NCBI GenBank assembly: GCA_045629945.1
Contig: JAZQSE010000023.1
Location: 1-62,247 of the forward strand
DNA length: 62,247 nucleotides
Direction: 5' to 3'
Source of the DNA: UBA1765 sp045629945
Lineage (GTDB): Bacteria; Fibrobacterota; Fibrobacteria; Fibrobacterales; Fibrobacteraceae
Shown here: positions 7,454 to 16,706 of the stretch, one piece after another
Position numbering within the stretch: position 1 is the stretch's first letter
How the letters are laid out: each line of letters starts with the position of its first letter
Made by a program: the position numbers and the translations under genes
The notes under the pieces: model-generated
Told to the model about the DNA's origin: nothing
The model's database searches: none
Seen by the model: the letters and a program-made list of their open reading frames with translations, nothing else

Positions 7454-9445
7454 TTAAAAATTTTGAATGAAAGTCAAGCGGTATTCTCTGCCTGGCATTG
7501 GAAATGGAGTGTAAATATTTCTGTATGTTTCGTTGCTGATGTTATCTACAGAAAAAATTAAACTGCTTTTTTCAAAATCATAAGTTACCGAAGCATTGTA
7601 GTGAGAAACGCTAGGCTGCTTCAGTTTTTCAGCTCTATCTCCATAAATGGCGGTTCTGTATGAAGAGGAAAATCTAAATGTAATCGGTGAAAAAAGAAGC
7701 CCGATTTGTGCAAAATAAGACCCGCTAGGTTCAAGAGGCAATTGTTTTCCATTGTAGGCTTTGGCGGTTGAAATATCTTCTGTTTTTTGAATAGTTCCAT
7801 TTAATGTGATTTCTAAAAATTTTACCGGCATGCTTTCTAAAGAAAGTTCAAAACCTTGAATGTAAGCTTCACCAATGTTTTCTGGTTTCATAAAGGCTCC
7901 ACTATTTATCCAATAAATGCCATTTTCGGTTAAAGTTTCAAAATAAGCTCCTTTTAAAAAAGTTCTTTTGGTAACAGAATATCGTAAAGCCGTTTCAAAT
8001 CGCCAAGCCGTTTCTTCTTTTAAATCTGGGTTAGAAATGCTTCCTGGATACACTCCATAAAGTTCTAAAAGTTCAGGTTGTCTAAAAAATCTGCCAAAGG
8101 AAATTTCGCTTGAAATAGGGAAGTTTTTAGGGACAATACTTAAAAAGGAACTTCCTGTAAATGAATAATGAGTTTCTTGATTGTCTTTGAGAATTCTTGT
8201 TCCTGTGGGTAATACAAATGAGCCTTTGTTTAAGTTATCTTGAGAAATTAAGGTTCCAAAGTTAATGCCTATTTTTAACCACTCAGTAAATTTGTATGTC
8301 GCATCTACAGAAGAGGTTATGCTGAATCTTTCTAAAGACCAATCTTTTGAATCCCCTCGAGCTTCTCCAAAATCATAAGTACCATTTACAAAAACTTCCG
8401 TTTCAAATTTTTTTGTGGGATTCCATTCTAAATAAAGTCCTGGACATAAATTAAAGTAGAACATTCCGTATTCAAGATATTCAGAAGAAAGGAAACCAAT
8501 GTGATCTAAAGGGTAATAGGTATCTCCCATATTCTTTGAAATTTTTCCGGAAAGGCTAGGGTAAATCCAAAGAGAGTTTAATACTTTGGGAGTTTCTAAT
8601 GTGTAATTCCATTGAAAAAAATCTCCGGAAAATGAAGCGATTTTTGTTTGGTGATCTTCTCTGCCGGGGTTTCCGCCTATAGCATGAAATCCATATAAAG
8701 ACAAAACGGAGAAAAAATCATTTTTGTGTAATTTTCGAATTTGTACTGAACCTGAAATTTCTGAATAATCTGCATTTTCTCTTTTGTCTGTAAAGTCATC
8801 AGTTTTATCATAAGGTGTGCCATTGCGATTTGTGAATTCATAATCATTATCGGAATGTCTTACACCTAAGTTTGCTGAAACAAAAAAGCTGTCTTTTGGA
8901 GAACCTGAAATTTGTGCAGAACCTTCCCAAAAATTATGGCTTCCATAAGAAACAATAACTTTTCCAGAAGGTTGTATAGATTTTTTTGTAATAAAGTTTA
9001 TGGCTCCACCAAGTTTTCCTGTGCCAAATTTTGCAGGAATTCGGTTTTTATAAATTTCGATTTTTTCGATTAAGTTTAGGTCAATGCTTCCTAAATCAAA
9101 AGCTCCACCATTCATTTCATTTTGAGAAATTCCATCAATACAAATTAAAATATTTTTTCCGGCCATACCTCGAATTGAAACAGTTTGAAAACTTCCAGTT
9201 CCACCTTGTCTGTAAGATTGAATGCCTGAATGTCTGGAAAGAATTTCAGCTAAAGAAAAATTTTGCCCTTCCCAATCTTTTGTGGTTAAAACTTCAACAT
9301 TATTTTCTTTTTGTTGAAAAGAAGAATCATCTCTGATTTCAGAGGAGCCAAGTTCTTGTACACCATATTCGCTAGCATGCGTAGAAGCACACCAAAAAAG
9401 TGTTGCTAAAGCAACAAGGAAAATAGAAAAAGACGTCTTGCGCAT
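7454..9445 (-). CDS. btuB: TonB-dependent outer-membrane cobalamin receptor (BtuB-like)
   Basis: A 663-residue TonB-dependent receptor. It has a signal peptide (MRKTSFSIFLVALATLFWCA...), a plug domain (about 45-150) with SIRGMAGKNILICIDG and GGAINFITKK, and a 22-strand-type barrel ending in an aromatic C terminus (YRLTFIQNF). Such receptors import scarce ligands across the outer membrane using TonB energy. The cobalamin riboswitch directly upstream and the propeller lipoprotein downstream identify the ligand as a corrinoid. The ATG at 9445 follows AAGGAAACG; a longer in-frame start at 9475 lies inside the riboswitch and is rejected. The ABC transporter genes btuCDF are not in this window. Confidence 0.9.
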   Translation of the reverse strand: MRKTSFSIFLVALATLFWCASTHASEYGVQELGSSEIRDDSSFQQKENNVEVLTTKDWEGQNFSLAEILSRHSGIQSYRQGGTGSFQTVSIRGMAGKNILICIDGISQNEMNGGAFDLGSIDLNLIEKIEIYKNRIPAKFGTGKLGGAINFITKKSIQPSGKVIVSYGSHNFWEGSAQISGSPKDSFFVSANLGVRHSDNDYEFTNRNGTPYDKTDDFTDKRENADYSEISGSVQIRKLHKNDFFSVLSLYGFHAIGGNPGREDHQTKIASFSGDFFQWNYTLETPKVLNSLWIYPSLSGKISKNMGDTYYPLDHIGFLSSEYLEYGMFYFNLCPGLYLEWNPTKKFETEVFVNGTYDFGEARGDSKDWSLERFSITSSVDATYKFTEWLKIGINFGTLISQDNLNKGSFVLPTGTRILKDNQETHYSFTGSSFLSIVPKNFPISSEISFGRFFRQPELLELYGVYPGSISNPDLKEETAWRFETALRYSVTKRTFLKGAYFETLTENGIYWINSGAFMKPENIGEAYIQGFELSLESMPVKFLEITLNGTIQKTEDISTAKAYNGKQLPLEPSGSYFAQIGLLFSPITFRFSSSYRTAIYGDRAEKLKQPSVSHYNASVTYDFEKSSLIFSVDNISNETYRNIYTPFPMPGREYRLTFIQNF

Positions 9446-9465
9446 CGTTTCCTTACAAAAAGCGT

Positions 9466-9640
9466 GAAATTCCACAGTTCTTCTGGCTCAGGGATCTTTC
9501 TACTTGCTGGCTCCTTCACATCTAAAAAAAGACATTGGTTCTTGCCAGTTTCGTCCCCCTTTACAGCGGCGCGACCGCTCCCGATTTTCACGGGATTCTC
9601 TTCTACCCAAAGGGCAGAGCTTTTCAGGGCATGGAATTAA
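9466..9640 (-). ncRNA. Cobalamin riboswitch controlling btuB-btuG
   Basis: Reading leftward, the RNA shows the cobalamin riboswitch landmarks: AATCCCGTGAAAATCGGGA, then AGCGGTCGCGCCGCTGTAA, GGGGGACGAA, and the B12-box-like region ending in GAGCCAGAAGAACTG. The outer P1 helix can form from AATTCCA (9632-9638 as TGGAATT on the plus strand) and TGGAATT (9468-9474). It ends about 12 nt before the btuB ribosome site (AAGGAA at 9450-9455), so ligand binding could mask translation. Corrinoid binding normally represses the downstream genes. Confidence 0.92.
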
Positions 9641-9683
9641 AAAGCAAAATAATTATAAAAAAACTAACTGTCAATAAATTTCT

Positions 9684-10178
9684 ATGTTAATGGTTATGAA
9701 TATTGCAAAAACAAATGCCGCTCGTATTTTAGATAAACAAAAAATTTCATACGAACTTATTCCCTACGATGTTGATGAATCTGATTTAAGCGCCGTTCAT
9801 GTGGCAGAAACTTTAGCAGAACCAATAGAACAAGTTTTTAAAACTATTCTGCTTCGTGGTGATAAAAAGGGACTTTTAGTTTGTGTAATTCCGGGCCATT
9901 TAGAAGTGGATTTAAAAGCTGTTGCTAAAATTTCTGAAAACAAAAAAGTAGAGCCTGTGGCTGTTAAAGAACTGTTGCCTTTAACAGGTTACATTCGTGG
10001 CGGTTGCTCGCCCCTTGGTATGAAAAAGAATTTTCCAACTTATTTTGACGAAAGTGCGCTTTCTCAACCTTACATTTTTGTAAGTGCTGGTGTGCGCGGC
10101 CTTCAAATAAAAGTTGCTCCACAAGATTTGATTTCTGTTGTTAGAGCAACAACAGGGAATATTTCGAAAAAAGAATAA
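9684..10178 (+). CDS. ybaK: Cys-tRNA(Pro)/Cys-tRNA(Cys) deacylase YbaK
   Basis: A 164-residue (or shorter) YbaK/EbsC-type deacylase that hydrolyses Cys-tRNA(Pro) and related mischarged tRNAs. Family features seen are the KTILLRGD strand with its lysine, VCVIPGHLEVDLKAVAK, and GYIRGGCSPLGMKK, followed by FVSAGVRGLQIKVAPQDL. The length matches the family (about 160). Three in-frame ATGs (9684, 9690, 9696) precede the conserved AKTNAARILDKQ segment; no Shine-Dalgarno distinguishes them, and a TAAATTTC element at 9675-9682 would favour one of the later two. It diverges from the btuB operon. Confidence 0.9.
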   Translation: MLMVMNIAKTNAARILDKQKISYELIPYDVDESDLSAVHVAETLAEPIEQVFKTILLRGDKKGLLVCVIPGHLEVDLKAVAKISENKKVEPVAVKELLPLTGYIRGGCSPLGMKKNFPTYFDESALSQPYIFVSAGVRGLQIKVAPQDLISVVRATTGNISKKE

Positions 10179-10180
10179 TT

Positions 10181-10309
10181 AAACTTATTATTCCTCGTTC
10201 CACTGTTTGTTTGCTAAATATTGCTGACAAAGAATTTTCAGAAATTTACAGCCATTTTGGATATTCTAAAGAACCGAAAAAATGGCCAAAATCTTTGGAT
10301 TTGATTTAA
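10181..10309 (+). pseudogene. Possible C-terminal gene remnant
   Basis: An open frame without a start codon, directly after ybaK, reads through KLIIPRSTVCLLNIADKEF and ends EPKKWPKSLDLI at a TAA (10307-10309). The residue make-up is protein-like rather than random AT-rich translation, which suggests the tail of a lost gene. Evidence is weak, and no family is recognised. Confidence 0.2.
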
Positions 10310-10338
10310 TTTTCCTAATTTTTCAAAACGAGAAATAT

Positions 10339-10367
10339 TTGACAGACCTTATAATATAGGGTATATT
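10339..10367 (+). promoter_or_regulatory. Strong sigma-70-like promoter with no clear gene downstream
   Basis: TTGACA (10339-10344) and TATATT (10362-10367) are spaced by exactly 17 nt. Transcription would run toward the 3' end of the convergent cysteine-rich gene at 10419-10601. Only a 16-codon open frame (from ATG 10383) lies in between. It may drive an antisense or small RNA, or be a relic. Confidence 0.45.
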
Positions 10368-10418
10368 ACAAAGTAGGTTGTAATGGAGTTTACACTGAAC
10401 TTAATTAAAACCAAATGG

Positions 10419-10601
10419 CTATGGTTTGTATGACGTCTTTGGATTGGTGGAAGAGTTTGTTCTTTTCTTTTCCTTTTTAGGATTTTCTTTTAACGGGAAC
10501 GAAAATTTGCCTTCAAGAACGCAACCTTTAGCACCTGGGTCGCATTCTTTGTTGCGTTTTAAGCAGAAAGTTCCAGAAAGATTTTTGCATTCATAACTCA
10601 T
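10419..10601 (-). CDS. Small cysteine-rich protein of unknown function
   Basis: A 60-residue protein. The first half carries four evenly spaced cysteines (C5, C13, C20, C27 in SYECKNLSGTFCLKRNKECD and GAKGCVLEGKF), a pattern that could bind a metal. The last 20 residues are lysine/threonine/serine-rich and probably disordered. AAAAGGTGATTTATG gives a good ribosome site (AAGGTGA, spacing 4-5), supporting a real gene. It diverges from malQ with 92 nt between starts. I do not recognise the family. Confidence 0.65.
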   Translation of the reverse strand: MSYECKNLSGTFCLKRNKECDPGAKGCVLEGKFSFPLKENPKKEKKRTNSSTNPKTSYKP

Positions 10602-10693
10602 AAATCACCTTTTTTAGCCAATAAATAGCATTTCTGCCAAAGAAAAAAGAAAAATGTAGGCATTTATTTGAAAATAGAATATAATTTTTGGAC

Positions 10694-12667
10694 ATGCAAT
10701 ATGGTGATTTATCTTTTTTTCAAACAGGTGTAGCGATACCACTTTTCAGTTTGCGTAGTAAAAACAGTATCGGCACTGGTGATTTTTTAGATTTGATTCC
10801 TTTTGGACAATGGGTACGTAGTTGTGAATTAAATGTTATCCAACTATTGCCAGTTAATGACACTGGCTTTGAATCTAGCCCTTATAGCGCTCGCAGTGCT
10901 TTTGCTTTAAACCCGATATTTATCAATTTACAAGCATTAGAAGGTTCAAAATCTTTTGAAGATGAAATTCTAAAAGCGCAAGAATCTTTTGAAAAAGAAG
11001 CACGCATGGACTATTACAAAGTAGCTTCTTTTAAGCGCGAAATGTTGCGGAAAATTTTTGAAATCCGTTATTCGATGATTTCAACATCAAAAAAGCTTGC
11101 TCAATGGATGCTTTTAAATGATTGGGTTCGCCCTTATGCGGCATACGCGGTTTTAAAAACTTTAAACAAAGAAGCTAGTTGGAAAGATTGGGACGATTAT
11201 CGCGAACCAGAAGACGCTGATATTGAAAAAATTTGGAAAAAGTACAAGAAAGAAACTCTTTTCCAGGCTTGGATGCAATGGGAAGCAGAAGCTCAGTTTT
11301 CAATGGCAGTTTCTGAACTTTCAAAGATAAATGTTCGTTTAAAAGGCGATATCCCTATTTTAATTAATGAAGACAGTGCAGATGTTTGGTTCCACCGGGG
11401 CTATTTCTCTCTTGCGGATAGAGCTGGCGCCCCTCCTGATATGTATAGTTACAGCGGGCAAAATTGGGGGTTCCCGACTTACCGCTGGGATGTTTTGGAA
11501 CAAGATGATTTTGCTTGGTGGCGTAAACGTTTAAGACAAGCGGCAAAATTTTATAACGCTTATCGAATTGACCATGTTCTTGGTTTCTTTAGAATCTGGG
11601 AAGTCCCGCAAAAAGAAGTTACAGGAATGCTTGGGCGATTTGAACCTTCTATTCCATTAAAATGGCAAGATTTACAAGCAGCTGGTTTTTGTCGTGAAAG
11701 TTTAGAGTATTTAAAGAATCCGAATTTTGGTAAAGACCAGTTGTGGAATTTCCTTGGGGAATATACCGAAGCGGCGCTTGAAAAATATTTCTGTAACTTA
11801 CCTGGGACAATGGACCGCTATATTTTCAGAGAAGAATATTCTTCTGAAAAAGCAATTGTTTCTCTTTTAGAACCACAAGCTTTTAAAGACGCTCTTTTAA
11901 AAGTCTATTGGAATCGTGTTTTTGTTCCATCTTCAGTAGGTGATGATTATTATCCGTTCTGGTATTGGTACGAACAACCTGTTCTCTTTACGCTACCTTC
12001 CAATGAACAAGAAACACTCCGTCGCCTGATAACAGAAAATGCTTCTGCCCAAGAAGACTTGTGGAAACAAAATGCTTTAAAATTACTCAGTGTGCTTGCC
12101 AAAGAAACAGACATGCTAGTTTGTGCTGAAGATTTAGGTGCTGTTCCGCGTTGTGTTCCGTTTGTTTTAGATAAGTTAGATATCTTAAGCCTTCGTGTAG
12201 AACGTTGGTGCAGAAACTGGGATTCGCCTTATTCTCCTTATTATGAAATGAGCGATTACCCACGCCTTTCTGTTTGTACTTCTAGTTGCCATGATACTTC
12301 TACATTGCGTGGACTTTGGGAAGAACCTGATTTTGATAAAAATCTTTTCTGGGGACATGCTTACCAATCTGGAATGGCTCCGGAAAAACTTTACCCAGAT
12401 CACGTTCGTGGCATTCTTTCGAATTTACTTTCTGCAAATAGTTTGCTTTGTATTTTACCAATACAAGACTTTTTTGCCTTATCAAACCAATTCTATTCTA
12501 TCCCTGCTTCTGAAGAACGCATAAACATTCCTGGAACAGTCGGGCCACATAATTGGTCTTATCGTATTCCACTTAGAGTTGAAGAACTTCAGAATTCTTG
12601 GACATTGAATTTTGAAATAAGGAATCTGGTTTCAGAAAGAAAAAATCGAATGATTTGGAAAATTTAA
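10694..12667 (+). CDS. malQ: 4-alpha-glucanotransferase, GH77 (MalQ/DPE2 type)
   Basis: A 657-residue GH77 amylomaltase that transfers alpha-1,4-glucan segments, used in glycogen or maltodextrin metabolism. Motifs seen are LPVNDTGFESSPYSARSAFALNP, shared with other GH77 (in two parts), GDIPILINEDSADVW, the nucleophile segment RIDHVLGFFRIWEVP, and the acid region CAEDLGAVP. The length is between bacterial MalQ (about 500) and DPE2 forms with starch-binding domains; no such N-terminal domain is present. TATAATTT (10680-10687) lies just ahead of the ATG and there is no Shine-Dalgarno, so the mRNA may be leaderless. It overlaps the next gene (TAATG), forming a two-gene glucan operon. Confidence 0.92.
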   Translation: MQYGDLSFFQTGVAIPLFSLRSKNSIGTGDFLDLIPFGQWVRSCELNVIQLLPVNDTGFESSPYSARSAFALNPIFINLQALEGSKSFEDEILKAQESFEKEARMDYYKVASFKREMLRKIFEIRYSMISTSKKLAQWMLLNDWVRPYAAYAVLKTLNKEASWKDWDDYREPEDADIEKIWKKYKKETLFQAWMQWEAEAQFSMAVSELSKINVRLKGDIPILINEDSADVWFHRGYFSLADRAGAPPDMYSYSGQNWGFPTYRWDVLEQDDFAWWRKRLRQAAKFYNAYRIDHVLGFFRIWEVPQKEVTGMLGRFEPSIPLKWQDLQAAGFCRESLEYLKNPNFGKDQLWNFLGEYTEAALEKYFCNLPGTMDRYIFREEYSSEKAIVSLLEPQAFKDALLKVYWNRVFVPSSVGDDYYPFWYWYEQPVLFTLPSNEQETLRRLITENASAQEDLWKQNALKLLSVLAKETDMLVCAEDLGAVPRCVPFVLDKLDILSLRVERWCRNWDSPYSPYYEMSDYPRLSVCTSSCHDTSTLRGLWEEPDFDKNLFWGHAYQSGMAPEKLYPDHVRGILSNLLSANSLLCILPIQDFFALSNQFYSIPASEERINIPGTVGPHNWSYRIPLRVEELQNSWTLNFEIRNLVSERKNRMIWKI

Positions 12668-13980
12668 TGGTAGCTGATTTTACACATGTGAATAACCTTC
12701 CCAAATGGGTTAGGGAAACTGTGTTTTATCAGATTTTTCCAGACAGGTTTGCCAAATCAGAAAATTATAAAGTGCCAGGTGTTTTTGCTCCTTGGGGTGA
12801 AAAGCCGACTAGAAATAATTTGTGTGGCGGAAACCTTCAAGGGATTATAGAACATTTAGATTACTTAGAAGATTTAGGTATAGGCGCTTTGTACCTTTGT
12901 CCGATTTTTAAAAGTAATTCTAACCACCGTTATCATACATACGATTATTTTTCTATTGACCCTGTTCTTGGGAACGATAAAGATTTTGACAACTTGTTAA
13001 AAGAAGCGCATGCTCGCGGCATACGTGTTATTTTAGATGGTGTTTTTAACCATTGTTCCAGAGGTTTTTTCCAATTTGATAGTGTTCTTGAGTTAGGTAA
13101 AGAATCGCCTTATGCGAATTGGTTTCACATTAAAAATTTTCCTCTTAAAGCTTATAGTGGTGAGCCAAATTATGAATGTTGGTGGAACATGCCGGCACTT
13201 CCGAAATTCAACACAGAAAATCCAGAAGTCAGAGAATTTCTTTTTTCTGTGGCAGAGTATTGGACTTCACGCGGTATTGATGGTTGGCGACTAGATGTTC
13301 CAAACGAAATTGATGACGATTCTTTTTGGCAAGAATTTCGCCGCCGTGTAAAAGCTATTAACAAAGAGGCTTATATTGTTGGTGAAATCTGGGATAATCC
13401 GAGTCGTTGGCTTCAAGGTGACCAATTTGACGGTGTGATGAATTATAGGTTAAGAAAATTGCTGTTAGACTTTTTTCTTTCTACAAAAGAAAATATTCAA
13501 AATGGTTGGCAAAATTTTTTACGAGAATTGGTAGAATTGTCAAAAACAGGTTTTGGGATACCTTTGAATTTGCTTTCAAGTCACGATACAAGGCGTTTGA
13601 TGTCACAGCCTAATTCTTCTCTAAAAAGAATGAAATTTCTCTGGACGCTTTTGTTCTTTTTGCCTGGAACTCCTTGTATTTATTATGGCGAAGAAATTGC
13701 AATGGAAGGTGGAAAAGACCCCGATAATAGGCGTTGTTTTCCTTGGGGAACATTCCTTTCAGAAGAAAAAAACGAATTTTTCCATTTTTTTAAAGATTTG
13801 ATTGCCTGGAGAAAAAAAGAAACTGCCCTGATTTATGGAACATTAAACGTGCAATTAGAGCATAATAATCTCTGTTTACAAAGAATTTATGGCAAAGATT
13901 GCGTCGAAATGCTCTTACAAAGGGTAAAAAACGGGTTTGATTTTGAATGGAAGATTACCAAAACGCTAAAGACTTGCTAA
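12667..13980 (+). CDS. Alpha-amylase family GH13 glucosidase (neopullulanase/cyclomaltodextrinase-like)
   Basis: A 437-residue GH13 enzyme without signal peptide, hence cytoplasmic. The GH13 regions are clear: FYQIFPDRFA at the start, DGVFNHCS (region I), DGWRLDVPNE with the nucleophile Asp (region II), VGEIWD with the acid/base Glu (region III), and LLSSHDTRR (region IV). FYQIFPDRFA and the short C-terminal domain match the neopullulanase/cyclomaltodextrinase subgroup, but the exact substrate is not certain. The ATG at 12667 overlaps the malQ stop codon, so the two are translationally coupled and probably degrade the same maltodextrins. A TTG start at 12655 was rejected. Confidence 0.88.
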   Translation: MVADFTHVNNLPKWVRETVFYQIFPDRFAKSENYKVPGVFAPWGEKPTRNNLCGGNLQGIIEHLDYLEDLGIGALYLCPIFKSNSNHRYHTYDYFSIDPVLGNDKDFDNLLKEAHARGIRVILDGVFNHCSRGFFQFDSVLELGKESPYANWFHIKNFPLKAYSGEPNYECWWNMPALPKFNTENPEVREFLFSVAEYWTSRGIDGWRLDVPNEIDDDSFWQEFRRRVKAINKEAYIVGEIWDNPSRWLQGDQFDGVMNYRLRKLLLDFFLSTKENIQNGWQNFLRELVELSKTGFGIPLNLLSSHDTRRLMSQPNSSLKRMKFLWTLLFFLPGTPCIYYGEEIAMEGGKDPDNRRCFPWGTFLSEEKNEFFHFFKDLIAWRKKETALIYGTLNVQLEHNNLCLQRIYGKDCVEMLLQRVKNGFDFEWKITKTLKTC

Positions 13981-14023
13981 ATTTGCGCTACCTACATTTA
14001 TGCCTTTTTTAAAGGATTGACAA

Positions 14024-16654
14024 ATGAAGAAAAAAATATTTGGTTTGCGTGAATTTGTGATTCTCGCTGTTATTATAATTGCTTGCTATTCTATATGGCC
14101 TTCTATTCAGGTTCATACTAAGTCTGGTGAAGCGAAAAAAACTTTCGTGAAGGAAAATCCAAAGCTTGCCGAAAAGTCGGTTAATTTTGGTTTGGATTTA
14201 GCTGGTGGAACAAGCATCACTTTAGAAATAGATGCTTCTGACCTTCCAGGAGAAAATGTCAAAGATCTCCAGGAACAGTCTTTGGAAATTGTTCGCAACC
14301 GCGTGGACCAGTATGGTCTTTCTGAACCTCAGATTTCTCCACAAGGTGACGATCGAATTGTTGTGGAATTAGCAGGCGTAGACGATTCTACTGCAAAAGA
14401 ACTTGTCGGTAGCACCGCTAAGCTTGAATTCAAGATTGTTTCAGACAACGAAAAGTTTACTCAAGTTGTAAACTTGATTGATTCTTATCTTGGTCGTCAG
14501 GCTAACCCGGCTGCAGCAGATTCTGCAAGCCCTGTAGCAGATTCAGTTACCGCTAAAGCAGATTCTTTAAAAGACACAAGTGCAGCGGTTGTTGCCTCTA
14601 CAACCGATTCTGTTAAGGCGGATTCAAGTGTTGCAGAACCAGTAGCACAAGAACAAGCTGTGGCGGTTCCAGTAGATCCATCACTCCCAGTTTCTCTTTC
14701 TTCTCTTTTCTTGAGCTTTGGTAATGGTGGTTTTGTTGCTGAAGAATCTGTAGAACAAGTAAAACGTCTTTTAGAACTTGAAGCTGTTCAGAAGTTGATT
14801 CCTCGCGATGTAATGTTTGCATTCGGTAGTGGATTAGAAAAAATCAGCCCAGAATCTGCTGTTAAAGCAAAGCGCCTTTACCTCCTTAAACGCCGTGCTG
14901 AAATGGATGGTGAAGACATTGCTGATGCAAGACCTTACCGTGTAGGTGATGGTGTTAATGTTGGTGAAGTGGCTGTAAACTTAAAGTTTAGTGGTGTTGG
15001 CCCAAAACAATTCTCTGCTGTAACAGCTGCAAATGTTGGCAAACAAATGGCAATTGTTTTGGATAACCAGGTTATAAGCGCTCCGGTAATTCGTGACCGT
15101 ATTCCAAATGGTGAAGCTCAAATCACAGGCCTTGATGACATGGCAGAAGCAAACCGCTTGTCTGTTGTTTTGCGCGCTGGTGCTTTGAAAGCTCCAATGA
15201 ACATTATTGAATCCAGAAATATCGGTGCAACGCTTGGTGAAGACAACATTAAGTCTGGCTTTGGCGCTGGCTTCTGGGGTCTTGTTGCATGTATCGTATT
15301 CATGGTGGCTTACTATCGCATTGGTGGTTTAATTGCTTGCTTTGGTATTGTATTGAACGCTGTTGTAACAGCTGCTGTTCTTTCTGTATTCAATGCAACA
15401 CTTACGCTCCCTGGTATTGTTGGTTTTATCCTTGTACTTGGCATGGCGCTAGATGCAAACGTTATTATTTACGAACGCATCCGTGAAGAAATGAAGGCTG
15501 GTTCGCTTGCACGCGCTGCTGTGGCTAAAGGTTATGAACGCGCATTCAGCGCAATCTTTGACTCGAACTTAACAACATTCTTGACTGCACTTATTCTTTA
15601 CAAGATTGGTACTGGTTCTGTGAAGGGTTTCGGTCTCACTTTGATGATTGGTATCGCAACGTCTCTCTTCTGTTCTTTGACTGTAACAAGAGCTATTTTC
15701 GATTGGCGCCTTGCTAAAAACGATGCGAACAAATTAAGCATTGGTAAAGGTTTCCGTGCTATTGATGAAGCTAATTTGCCAATTATTAAAAAGTCAAAAG
15801 TATTTGCTATTTTCTCAGCCATTTTACTTGTAGCAAGCCTTGGTATAATGATTGTTCGTGGCTTTGATTTCAGCATTGACTTCTTGGGTGGTCAAGTTTA
15901 TACTGTTCAATATTCAGAAGCTGGCGCTCATGAAGAAGACCTTTCTAAAGTGGCTGCTTCTGCTGGGCTTACAAATGCAAAAGTTCGTTCTTATGGTGAT
16001 CAAGCCAAGAACATGTATCAAATTAGCTTAAAGAAAACAGACGACGCAACCGTTAAAGACCGCTTGCAAAAGGCTTTAGACGATGCTGGTCAAAAAGCTC
16101 AAATTATTGCAAGTGACGAAGTTGGGCCAACAATTGGTAAAGAACTTCGCTTTAATGCAATTCTTTCCATTATCTTATCTTGGATTGCAATTTGCTTGTA
16201 CATTTGGTTTAGATTCGGTAAATTGGGTCTTGGTTTTGGTGTAGGAGCTTTAGTTGGTCTTATACACGATACCATCATTTCAATAGGATTTATTTCTTTA
16301 ATGGGTCTTTCTGTTGATGGTGCTTTGATTGCTTCTGTGCTTACTTTGATTGGTTACACTATTAACGATAAGATTGTGGTGTTTGACCGTATTCGTGAAA
16401 ATTCTCAAATTTACGGTCGCTCAAACTTCCCAACGCTTGTAAATAGTTCTATTAACCAATGCTTTAGCAGAACAATCATTACATCTATGACAACTTTATT
16501 TGTTTGCCTTATCCTCGCCGTTATGGGTGGTTCTTCTATCCGCGACTTTGGTTTGGTAATGGTTGTAGGTATCATTGTAGGTACTTATTCATCTATTACA
16601 ATTTCTTCACCATTCGTTGTATGGTGGGCAAAGCGTTTCCGCAGTGGCGTATAA
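14024..16654 (+). CDS. secDF: Fused protein translocase subunit SecDF
   Basis: An 876-residue fusion of SecD and SecF, which uses the proton gradient to help pull proteins through SecYEG. SecD features are NFGLDLAGGTSITLEI (after the first membrane segment) and GFILVLGMALDANVIIYER in the membrane part; SecF features are DFSIDFLGGQVYTVQYSE and TLIGYTINDKIVVFDRIRE. Twelve membrane segments are expected. An unusual Ala/Asp/Ser/Val-rich linker (about residues 165-222, with repeated ADS and KADS units) interrupts the first periplasmic domain and is probably disordered. AAAGGATT precedes the ATG. It is followed by a strong terminator and so is monocistronic. Confidence 0.95.
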   Translation: MKKKIFGLREFVILAVIIIACYSIWPSIQVHTKSGEAKKTFVKENPKLAEKSVNFGLDLAGGTSITLEIDASDLPGENVKDLQEQSLEIVRNRVDQYGLSEPQISPQGDDRIVVELAGVDDSTAKELVGSTAKLEFKIVSDNEKFTQVVNLIDSYLGRQANPAAADSASPVADSVTAKADSLKDTSAAVVASTTDSVKADSSVAEPVAQEQAVAVPVDPSLPVSLSSLFLSFGNGGFVAEESVEQVKRLLELEAVQKLIPRDVMFAFGSGLEKISPESAVKAKRLYLLKRRAEMDGEDIADARPYRVGDGVNVGEVAVNLKFSGVGPKQFSAVTAANVGKQMAIVLDNQVISAPVIRDRIPNGEAQITGLDDMAEANRLSVVLRAGALKAPMNIIESRNIGATLGEDNIKSGFGAGFWGLVACIVFMVAYYRIGGLIACFGIVLNAVVTAAVLSVFNATLTLPGIVGFILVLGMALDANVIIYERIREEMKAGSLARAAVAKGYERAFSAIFDSNLTTFLTALILYKIGTGSVKGFGLTLMIGIATSLFCSLTVTRAIFDWRLAKNDANKLSIGKGFRAIDEANLPIIKKSKVFAIFSAILLVASLGIMIVRGFDFSIDFLGGQVYTVQYSEAGAHEEDLSKVAASAGLTNAKVRSYGDQAKNMYQISLKKTDDATVKDRLQKALDDAGQKAQIIASDEVGPTIGKELRFNAILSIILSWIAICLYIWFRFGKLGLGFGVGALVGLIHDTIISIGFISLMGLSVDGALIASVLTLIGYTINDKIVVFDRIRENSQIYGRSNFPTLVNSSINQCFSRTIITSMTTLFVCLILAVMGGSSIRDFGLVMVVGIIVGTYSSITISSPFVVWWAKRFRSGV

Positions 16655-16676
16655 TTAAAACAAATTTTAAAAGTTT

Positions 16677-16706
16677 AAATCCTCCGAGCAATCGGAGGAT
16701 TTTTTG
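16677..16706 (+). terminator. Terminator after secDF
   Basis: Perfect stem ATCCTCCGA / TCGGAGGAT with loop GCAA, followed by six T. Confidence 0.92.

Noticed and set aside
9406..9591. 61-residue leftward open frame
   Set aside because: It lies within the cobalamin riboswitch and has no homology; the riboswitch explains the conservation.
10383..10433. 16-codon peptide after the 10339 promoter
   Set aside because: Too short and without a clear ribosome site; not convincing as a leader peptide.
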